DNA of 12,276 bases from an uncultured Prevotella sp. (GTDB taxonomy: Bacteria; Bacteroidota; Bacteroidia; Bacteroidales; Bacteroidaceae). Positions within the stretch are counted from its first letter, which is position 1, and each line of letters begins with the position of its first letter. The notes below the pieces were generated by a model. The model worked only from the letters and a program-made list of their open reading frames with translations. It made no database searches and was not told where the DNA came from. Made by a program: the position numbers and the translations under genes. This document shows, one piece after another, positions 1 to 4,758 of this stretch. The stretch spans positions 1 through 12,276 of the forward strand of contig CAMYZK010000040.1 in the NCBI GenBank assembly GCA_947303825.1, given 5' to 3'.

Positions 1-1421
1 ATGAGCAAGACCTAATCAGGGAATATTACGACTCTCCCAAAGCCGAGCTCGTGGCTGTCTATGGACGCAGACGCGTAGGGAAGACCTTTTTGGTCAGGCA
101 GTGCTTTGACAGTGAGTTCGACTTCTACTTCACAGGGTCTTTCGAGACACCACGAAGCACGCAGTTGACACTGTTCAAGAAGGAACTGGAAAGGTATTCC
201 GGGAAGAGACATCTCAAGCCCAAAGACTGGTATGAGGCATTTGAAGCCCTGCGCGAATATCTGTCTTCACTCCGCAAAGAACGGATTGTGGTGTTTCTCG
301 ACGAGCTGCCTTGGATGGACACGCCAAAGTCGGGCTTTCTCTCCGCCTTCAGCTATTTCTGGAACAGCTGGGCCTCGTCCGTATCAGGACTGAAGCTGTT
401 TGTCTGTGGTTCTGCCACAACGTGGATGCTTACCAAGCTCATCGGTGACAAGGGCGGTATGCATGGCCGGGTCAACCGTCAGGTTTATCTGCGCCCGTTC
501 ACGCTCCACGAGACGGAACAGTTTCTCAGGAGCAAAGGCATAGACTGGGAGCATTACCAAGTGACAGAAGCCTATATGGCAATGGGCGGCATACCTTACT
601 ATTTGGACATGCTGGAAGGAAGCATGTCGCTGAACGAGAACATCGACCATCTGTTCTTTCAGGAGGGTGCCGCCCTGCGCACTGAGTATGACTTCATCTT
701 CCGGTCGCTGTTCCGCAATTCCAAGGTCTACCGCTCTGTGGTAGAGCTGCTCGCCGTGCGCTCCTCGGGAATGAGCCGCAAGGACATTCAGGAGGCTTTG
801 AAGATGGACGATGGCGGGCTGCTTACAGAGGTGCTCGACAATCTCTGCAAATGTGACTTCCTGCGCCAATATGATGCCTTTGGGAAGAACGGACAGGGGC
901 AGACGTATCAGCTGATTGACTTGTTTTCGCTATTCCATCTTCAGTTTGTCTGCAAAACCAACGGGCAGGACGAGCATTTCTGGAGCAACATGCAGGACAA
1001 TCCCCGCCGCACCACCTGGCAGGGCTATGCCTTTGAGCAGGTCTGTCTGCATCATATTGCCCAAATCAAACAAAAGCTGGGCATCAGTGGGGTGTTGAGC
1101 GAGGTGTGCTCCTGGGCGTGCAAACCGTTTGTTGACAAGGACGGGACCAAGTACAAAGGAACGCAGATTGACCTGGTCATCAATCGCCGTGACGAGACCG
1201 TCAATCTGTGTGAGGCCAAGTTTTCTACAGACGAGTATGCCATTACCCAAGACTATGCCGAGCGTCTGACATCCCGCAAAGAGACATTCCGCGCTGTCAC
1301 CGCTACACGTAAGTCTCTACATACCACGATGATTTCCACCTACGGGCTGAAACGCAACAAATATACTGACGTGGTTCAGCGCGAAGTGACAATGGACGAC
1401 TTGTTCAGGGATATGCCATAA
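1..1421 (+). CDS. AAA+ ATPase with C-terminal DUF234-type domain (5' partial)
   Basis: The reading frame is open from the left edge (first whole codon at 3), so the GTG at 51 is internal and the true start lies upstream; probably only 10-20 residues are missing. Numbering from position 3, the Walker A motif GRRRVGKT is at residues 21-28 and Walker B FLDE at about 98-101. A sensor-like strand, FVCGSAT, follows. After a winged-helix-like middle, the last ~110 residues carry IDLVI...LCEAKFS, with D390, E404 and K406 spaced like a PD-(D/E)XK nuclease core. This is the layout of the COG1672/DUF234 'archaeal-type' ATPases, common and often strain-variable in Bacteroidales. Their cellular role and substrate are not established, and I infer none. 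The gene stands alone: the next gene is 894 bp downstream. Family call is confident; nuclease activity is only suggested by motif. Confidence 0.88.
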   Translation, partial: EQDLIREYYDSPKAELVAVYGRRRVGKTFLVRQCFDSEFDFYFTGSFETPRSTQLTLFKKELERYSGKRHLKPKDWYEAFEALREYLSSLRKERIVVFLDELPWMDTPKSGFLSAFSYFWNSWASSVSGLKLFVCGSATTWMLTKLIGDKGGMHGRVNRQVYLRPFTLHETEQFLRSKGIDWEHYQVTEAYMAMGGIPYYLDMLEGSMSLNENIDHLFFQEGAALRTEYDFIFRSLFRNSKVYRSVVELLAVRSSGMSRKDIQEALKMDDGGLLTEVLDNLCKCDFLRQYDAFGKNGQGQTYQLIDLFSLFHLQFVCKTNGQDEHFWSNMQDNPRRTTWQGYAFEQVCLHHIAQIKQKLGISGVLSEVCSWACKPFVDKDGTKYKGTQIDLVINRRDETVNLCEAKFSTDEYAITQDYAERLTSRKETFRAVTATRKSLHTTMISTYGLKRNKYTDVVQREVTMDDLFRDMP

Positions 1422-1462
1422 CACCACCTTCTTCATATCAGCATCTTTCCATTTTGAGATTG

Positions 1463-1493
1463 CAAAGGTACAACATTTTTCTGCCCCGCCAAA
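1463..1493 (-). promoter_or_regulatory. Orphan leftward Bacteroidota-type promoter
   Basis: Read on the minus strand, TTTG (1490-1493) is followed by exactly 19 bases and then TACCTTTG (1463-1470), an exact match to TTTG-N19-TAnnTTTG. Transcription would start near 1455 and run antisense into the 3' end of the ATPase gene. The only minus-strand start nearby is an ATGAAGAAG at about 1433, opening a 39-codon frame that soon becomes plain antisense of the ATPase. No credible gene is served. It may be a relic of a displaced gene, an antisense RNA promoter, or chance. Confidence 0.5.
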
Positions 1494-1533
1494 AACTTTG
1501 GCAGCGAAAAGTTTGGAGCTTTGGAGAAAAGGG

Positions 1534-1568
1534 CAACGCCTGGTGATGCCGTCCGCACCGTGGCGTTG
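1534..1568. repeat. Imperfect inverted repeat (hairpin)
   Basis: CAACGCC (1534-1540) pairs with GGCGTTG (1562-1568), and inside it GGTG (1542-1545) pairs with CACC (1556-1559), giving about 11 pairs with a small bulge and a 10-base loop. No U-run follows on either strand, so it is not a classical terminator. It lies between the two leftward promoter-like sites. Confidence 0.4.
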
Positions 1569-1607
1569 TATATATAGACATTCAACAGCGTGAATGGATA
1601 ACTGCGG

Positions 1608-1638
1608 CAAAGGTAGCCATTCAAATCGCGACGGCCAA
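1608..1638 (-). promoter_or_regulatory. Second leftward promoter-like site
   Basis: On the minus strand TTGG (1635-1638) precedes TACCTTTG (1608-1615) by 19 bases. The -7 element is perfect, but the -33 element is weaker than that at 1490-1493. It would drive a leftward transcript across the hairpin at 1534-1568. No gene is seen for it. Confidence 0.3.
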
Positions 1639-1710
1639 GCAGACAGTGCAGAATTAACGTATGTTGTCTGTTTTTAACAATCGCGTGCGGGCGTATATGT
1701 CGTAAGCTGC

Positions 1711-1808
1711 CAGTAGCACTACTCATGCTACTGGTGCTACTTAGTACTGAAAATCAGATAGTTAGCAGTAGTTTCAAGGTGTTACTCGTGCTACTCATGG
1801 TGCTACTG
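1711..1808. repeat. TGCTACT-rich repeat cluster (left arm)
   Basis: CAGTAGCA (1711-1718) and TGCTACTG (1726-1733) form a perfect 8-bp stem around a 7-base loop. Further GTGCTACT units occur near 1734, 1788 and 1799. These are reverse complements of the AGTAGCAC units at 2053-2134, so the two clusters form a large dispersed inverted repeat around about 245 bp. Confidence 0.65.
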
Positions 1809-1906
1809 ACCCTACCAGCTTAATAGACACGCGCTATCAAGAGCATCGTCACGCTCTACCAAGAACAAATGGCCTCGCGCTGTCAACAAATGGCTTCCGC
1901 AGTAAG

Positions 1907-1946
1907 GTAAAACAACTTGTTTTACTGAAAAGGGCGTGCCCTTTTC
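1907..1946. repeat. Two adjacent short hairpins
   Basis: GTAAAACA (1907-1914) pairs with TGTTTTAC (1918-1925). One base later GAAAAGGGC (1927-1935) pairs perfectly with GCCCTTTTC (1938-1946). Neither is followed by a clear U-run, so a terminator role is uncertain. They may be part of a repeat element or a structured RNA. Confidence 0.45.
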
Positions 1947-1995
1947 TGAAAAAAGGCTGCCTCTTTCTGCAAGAGATGTGCATTTTTTTAATGCT

Positions 1996-2051
1996 CCAAA
2001 CGACCAATACCCCAAACAACCAAATGACCAACCCCCCAAAACGACTAATCC
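1996..2051. repeat. Degenerate octamer array, CCAA-phased
   Basis: Six consecutive 8-bp units each begin CCAA: CCAAACGA, CCAATACC, CCAAACAA, CCAAATGA, CCAACCCC and CCAAAACG. A divergent unit, ACTAATCC, closes the run. The plus strand has almost no G, so the minus strand carries G-runs (GGGGGG, GGGG, several GG). Confidence 0.7.
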
Positions 2052-2052
2052 C

Positions 2053-2134
2053 AGTAGCACCAGTAGTAGCACGATGCACCATCGTAACCTGTTGAAAATC
2101 AGACATCAGTAGCACCAGTAGCACCAATAGCACT
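2053..2134. repeat. AGTAGCACC nonamer cluster (right arm)
   Basis: AGTAGCACC occurs at 2053-2061, 2108-2116 and 2117-2125, with variants at 2065-2073 (AGTAGCACG) and 2126-2134 (AATAGCACT); the last three are in exact 9-bp tandem. The cluster is inverted relative to the TGCTACT cluster at 1711-1808. Units are too short, too degenerate and unspaced for a CRISPR array. Confidence 0.7.
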
Positions 2135-2156
2135 AGGTGCGTCATTTACATATTAT

Positions 2157-2184
2157 CGCGTGTACGTGCATGCGCGCGCACACG
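2157..2184. other. 28-bp perfect alternating pyrimidine-purine tract
   Basis: From CGCGTGTA to CACACG every step alternates pyrimidine and purine, with many CG and TG/CA steps. This is the composition that favours left-handed Z-DNA under negative supercoiling. CGTGT (2159-2163) and ACACG (2180-2184) are also complementary, so a cruciform is possible. It lies about 110 bp upstream of the -7 element of the thioredoxin-like gene. Confidence 0.6.
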
Positions 2185-2266
2185 AAGTACCAAACAGAGA
2201 AACCTTATTATTCTCATGTTTCCTAAAAAGTTTTGGAAATAATACACGTTATTGCAGAAAAAGTCG

Positions 2267-2274
2267 TAAATTTG
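2267..2274 (+). promoter_or_regulatory. -7 promoter element of the thioredoxin-like gene
   Basis: TAAATTTG fits the Bacteroidota -7 consensus TAnnTTTG and lies 41 bp before the ATG at 2316. There is no good TTTG at the expected -33 distance; the nearest (within TTTTGG, about 2231) is too far upstream. The promoter may be weak or depend on an activator. Confidence 0.55.
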
Positions 2275-2315
2275 CACCTTAGATTCATAACAGCTTAAAA
2301 AAACAACGAGAAAGC

Positions 2316-2807
2316 ATGAAAAGGACTATTATAGCATTCTTTGCCATTCTGTTTACTGTCGCCGTCAATGCACAGACAGGTTTGAAGAAGGTATACAACG
2401 AGGACATCGACCCCATCGAGCAGATAGACCAGGCTGTAGCCAAGGCAAAGTCTGAAGGTAAGTTCGTCATCTGTCAGGTAGGCGGCAACTGGTGTTTGCG
2501 CTTTGCTGACTTTATTACGAATGATACCACAATCAGCAAAGTGATAGACGAGAACTTCGAGTATATCCATGTGAACTACAATCCCCGGAAGTCTCTGGGA
2601 GCAGAAAAGCAGGAGCAAGGAAAAGCCTTGATGCAACGCCTGAATAATGCAGGACGCTTCGGGTTTCCCGTGCTTGTCCTTCTCGACGAAGAAGGCAAGG
2701 TGATTCACATTCAGGATTCAGGCCTTCTGGAGGAAGGAGAGGGCTACAATCAGAAGAAGGTCCTGGGCTTTTTCAAGGGATGGACTCCCCAGGCAGTGGG
2801 CAAATAA
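2316..2807 (+). CDS. Secreted thioredoxin-fold protein lacking a CxxC motif
   Basis: 163 residues. Residues 1-19 form a signal peptide (Lys-Arg, a hydrophobic core, then VNA|Q), so the product acts in the periplasm. The rest looks like a thioredoxin-fold (Thioredoxin_7-like) protein: a buried strand, FVICQVGGNWC, ends at C60; a later strand carries FGFPVLVLLDEEGK, with P118 as the conserved cis-proline. In active relatives a CxxC follows the strand; here it reads GGNWCLRFADF, leaving one motif cysteine with Phe at the second position (C53 lies inside the strand). The protein therefore cannot be an ordinary dithiol oxidoreductase unless C53 contributes. It could be a single-cysteine variant or a binding protein. 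It appears monocistronic, with its own -7 element at 2267. Fold is fairly sure; function unknown. Confidence 0.8.
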   Translation: MKRTIIAFFAILFTVAVNAQTGLKKVYNEDIDPIEQIDQAVAKAKSEGKFVICQVGGNWCLRFADFITNDTTISKVIDENFEYIHVNYNPRKSLGAEKQEQGKALMQRLNNAGRFGFPVLVLLDEEGKVIHIQDSGLLEEGEGYNQKKVLGFFKGWTPQAVGK

Positions 2808-2881
2808 TTCACTCCCCCTACATGGTGCTGGCTGAACTTAAACAAACAATCAGGACTGAAATTGTTATAGAAGGTTAAATA

Positions 2882-2896
2882 TATCGTTTTTCGATA
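2882..2896. promoter_or_regulatory. Candidate operator O1 (TATCG-N5-CGATA)
   Basis: TATCGTTTTTCGATA is a 5+5 palindrome upstream of the -33 element of the DUF2975/HTH promoter, centred near -63. Its reverse complement matches the second site (2948-2962) at 14 of 15 positions. I infer it is bound by the HTH protein encoded at 3480. Confidence 0.6.
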
Positions 2897-2913
2897 AATT
2901 TTTATTGAATTTA

Positions 2914-2945
2914 TTTGGTTGTATAAAAATAAGTGTGTACTTTTG
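2914..2945 (+). promoter_or_regulatory. Promoter of the DUF2975-HTH operon
   Basis: TTTG (2914-2917), a 20-base spacer, then TACTTTTG (2938-2945) fits the Bacteroidota consensus with one extra spacer base. The predicted start is near 2952, inside the second palindrome (2948-2962), a placement suited to repression. Confidence 0.7.
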
Positions 2946-2947
2946 CA

Positions 2948-2962
2948 TATCGAAAATCGATA
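2948..2962. promoter_or_regulatory. Candidate operator O2 (TATCG-N5-CGATA)
   Basis: TATCGAAAATCGATA begins 2 bases after the -7 element and covers the predicted transcription start. It is nearly the same sequence as O1 on the other strand. The centres are 66 bp apart, about six helical turns, which would let two bound dimers sit on one face and loop. Confidence 0.65.
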
Positions 2963-2988
2963 AACATGCAAACTTAAACAATAAAATT

Positions 2989-3474
2989 ATGAGTACAACC
3001 AATCTTTTTCAGTCTGTCAAGAAGAATCTTGTATCGGTCATTGTTGCCCTGTTGGTATTTGGAGTCTTTGTCTATGCTATCATTGGCGATGTAATCGGAA
3101 TGCAGAACGCTGTTTCCGGTTATGAGTATTGCAAAAACCTCTGCGACCTGTGTCACGAAGGCAGTATGCTCTATTTTGCCGTTCTTATGGGGGCAATTAT
3201 TTACCTTACATACGAGTCAAAACGGTATTCAGTATGGTCCATACGACTGTTCTACGTGATGGGTGCATCAGCACTGCTCTATTTCTTCATGGTCAGCTTT
3301 GCGTTAGACTATGTGTACCAGCTAGTCGGTGATGCTTATCAGAAGGAGTTGCCCTCACTGTTTCGTGCACTATATACCGGACCAATATGTACGTTTGTCA
3401 TCTGCTGCTTCGCAATGCCTAAGATTGTTAAGGATGTGATGAAGTTGAAGGAAGAACAAGAGTTAACCGTGTAA
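2989..3474 (+). CDS. DUF2975 family membrane protein
   Basis: 161 residues from the ATG at 2989. The frame is open back to an ATG at 2905, but that start would lie upstream of the promoter -7 element and within the palindrome region, so 2989 (after AATAAAATT) is preferred. Four hydrophobic segments are visible, roughly 14-32, 57-75, 84-106 and 126-145, followed by a charged tail ending KLKEEQELTV, a typical DUF2975 C-terminus. It should be an inner-membrane protein. Its biochemical role is unknown. DUF2975 genes are habitually followed by a small HTH regulator, as here (5 bp gap), suggesting that the membrane protein signals to or holds that regulator; this is inference from gene pairing. Confidence 0.85.
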   Translation: MSTTNLFQSVKKNLVSVIVALLVFGVFVYAIIGDVIGMQNAVSGYEYCKNLCDLCHEGSMLYFAVLMGAIIYLTYESKRYSVWSIRLFYVMGASALLYFFMVSFALDYVYQLVGDAYQKELPSLFRALYTGPICTFVICCFAMPKIVKDVMKLKEEQELTV

Positions 3475-3479
3475 GTGCT

Positions 3480-3686
3480 ATGGGACATATCGTTGTAAAC
3501 CTCGATGTAGAGCTCGCCAAGCGCAAGATGTCGCTGAGCGAGCTCGCCGAGCGAGTAGGCCTTACACTGGCCAACCTCTCCATTCTGAAGACGGGCAAGG
3601 CGAAGGCTGTGCGCTTCACCACCCTCGAGTCCATCTGCCGTGAGCTCGGTTGCCAGCCTGGGGATATTCTGGAGTATCGGGAATGA
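3480..3686 (+). CDS. Xre/YozG-type HTH transcriptional regulator
   Basis: 68 residues, almost entirely one Cro/C1-type helix-turn-helix: VNLDVELAKRKMSLSELAER is helices 1-2, VGLTLANLSILKTGKAKAV contains the recognition helix, and CQPGDILEY closes the domain. This matches small regulators of the YozG kind that accompany DUF2975 genes. The start at 3480 follows the DUF2975 stop by 5 bp, so the two are translated from one message. With no extra domain it probably dimerises through the HTH fold itself or through its partner. The two TATCG-N5-CGATA palindromes before the operon are its likely autoregulatory sites; this is not shown directly. Confidence 0.9.
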   Translation: MGHIVVNLDVELAKRKMSLSELAERVGLTLANLSILKTGKAKAVRFTTLESICRELGCQPGDILEYRE

Positions 3687-3699
3687 TAATACAATCAGT

Positions 3700-4581
3700 T
3701 TACATAGCAAGGCCGACTGCAAAGATAAGTGCCAGGAGCAGGGCTATGACAAACAGCACGATGACAAACGCCAACATGATGTTGCCCAATGTGCGCCACC
3801 AACCATAGCCTGACAACTGCTTCATGGGGATGATGCTGAGCAGGTAGACCAATAACTGTAATGCAGATCCAAGACAAAGAAAATCACATAACGTGGAGAA
3901 GACTGTCATCATGTTGTTGGTGTAGACCATAGCTACAAAGAACTCAGAATAGCGAAGGTCGGGGATGGCAGGACAGTGACGGAAGAAGAGGTAAAGGGGT
4001 CCGGAGAACAGTAGCAGCCATAAGAGCAGGACGATGGTCTGGTGGTTGGTCATCCACACAACGACATCTCTGACTTTCATCAAGGTATTATAGACAGTCT
4101 TTTGTTCCTCGGTGAGCGGCTTGCCCTTCTCATTGACAGTCTTTCCATCGCTAGACACTTCAAAACCTTTATCTAACTGTACTTGGCTAATTGCCAGTTT
4201 GTTTTCTAACTTGACATTCAATCCGCTATTGACAACGACAGAGAAGGTGAGCAGCAGGAAGAACATCTTGAAGGGTGGAAAATAGGCCATCTGCATGCCG
4301 CTCAGGTAGTCGCGAATCATATAGCGCAGCACCAGGTCGCGCAGGCTGCGGAACATGCCCCGGTTGCCGAGTCCCCACACATCCAGGAACAGCAGGAAGG
4401 CTTTCTTGAACGAGTAGCGCCCAACGGCCGATGACTGCCCGCAACGGGGACAGTAGTTGCCTTGATAGTGGGTACCACAGGTGGCACACTCGTGCTCTTC
4501 CTCGGAGATGGGTTTTACCTGATACGGCTGTTGCTGCCACTCCAGATACTTACGGTACTTTTGCTTCAAACTCTCCAACAT
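3700..4581 (-). CDS. DUF3667 zinc-ribbon membrane protein
   Basis: 293 residues. A zinc ribbon near the N-terminus reads CATCG...YCPRCGQ, with C32, C35, C44 and C47. A stretch around residues 60-103 follows (LLFLDVWG... then DYLSGMQMAYFPPFKMFF), the pattern of DUF3667 where a 'yl.Gkr..Y.pP' block precedes the membrane part. Hydrophobic segments fall at about 104-120, 182-200, 214-252 and 266-292; the loop at 121-180 is polar. Integral membrane protein with the ribbon probably cytoplasmic; function unknown. It converges on the HTH gene (13 bp gap, no clear terminator between) and diverges from topB across 177 bp that hold both promoters. Confidence 0.82.
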   Translation of the reverse strand: MLESLKQKYRKYLEWQQQPYQVKPISEEEHECATCGTHYQGNYCPRCGQSSAVGRYSFKKAFLLFLDVWGLGNRGMFRSLRDLVLRYMIRDYLSGMQMAYFPPFKMFFLLLTFSVVVNSGLNVKLENKLAISQVQLDKGFEVSSDGKTVNEKGKPLTEEQKTVYNTLMKVRDVVVWMTNHQTIVLLLWLLLFSGPLYLFFRHCPAIPDLRYSEFFVAMVYTNNMMTVFSTLCDFLCLGSALQLLVYLLSIIPMKQLSGYGWWRTLGNIMLAFVIVLFVIALLLALIFAVGLAM

Positions 4582-4639
4582 TTTTCAATAATATACACCT
4601 TCTGCTATATCCAAAACGACAGAACTTGATTGGTCGTTG

Positions 4640-4670
4640 CAAAAATACGAAAAAGGATACAATTAACAAC
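4640..4670 (-). promoter_or_regulatory. Promoter of the DUF3667 gene
   Basis: On the minus strand GTTG (4667-4670), 19 bases, then TATTTTTG (4640-4647). The -7 element is good, the -33 partial. The predicted start near 4633 leaves a 5' leader of about 50 bases. It is back to back with the topB promoter. Confidence 0.6.
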
Positions 4671-4707
4671 CAAATGATATCAAAAAAAATATAAAATTGG
4701 TTTTTTC

Positions 4708-4738
4708 TTTGTTCTTCTCTCGCTTATTCGTACCTTTG
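4708..4738 (+). promoter_or_regulatory. Promoter of topB and probably the downstream genes
   Basis: TTTG (4708-4711), exactly 19 bases, then TACCTTTG (4731-4738) is a textbook Bacteroidota promoter. The predicted start near 4745 leaves a leader of only about 14 bases, containing the purine-rich GAGGAAGAG just before the ATG at 4759. Confidence 0.8.
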
Positions 4739-4758
4739 CACCTCAAAAAGAGGAAGAG

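Larger units (their letters stand above)
1422..2315. other. 894-bp gene-poor spacer rich in short repeats
   Basis: No reading frame here has a credible start, composition or family match; minus-strand frames around 1812-2145 read as runs of Leu/Val/Gly generated by the repeats. From left to right it holds two leftward promoter-like sites, a bulged hairpin, a TGCTACT-rich cluster (1711-1808), degenerate ~22-24-bp units beginning CGC(G/T)CT (1830-1897; AACAAATGGC recurs at 1864 and 1885), paired hairpins (1907-1946), a CCAA octamer array (1996-2051), an AGTAGCACC cluster (2053-2134), an alternating pyrimidine-purine tract (2157-2184) and the promoter of the next gene. The 11-mer TGAAAATCAGA occurs at 1748-1758 and 2093-2103, in the same orientation beside each of the two clusters. 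Confidence 0.7.

Noticed and set aside
384..869. 161-codon minus-strand frame opposite the ATPase gene
   Set aside because: No recognisable domain; lies entirely within the well-supported DUF234 ATPase coding sequence.
1907..1946. Paired hairpins as a terminator for the ATPase gene
   Set aside because: They lie about 490 bp past the stop and neither strand has a following U-run.
1711..2134. Possible CRISPR array
   Set aside because: Units are 8-9 bp, degenerate, mostly without spacers, and change orientation; no cas genes are present.
1812..2145. Two minus-strand frames (86 and 98 codons) in the spacer
   Set aside because: Their Leu/Val/Gly-rich proteins come directly from the AGTAGCACC and CCAA arrays, and neither has a plausible start region.
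2905..2988. Upstream ATG extending the DUF2975 protein by 28 residues
   Set aside because: This start lies upstream of the promoter -7 element, so it would not be on the message; the 2989 start gives the expected family N-terminus.
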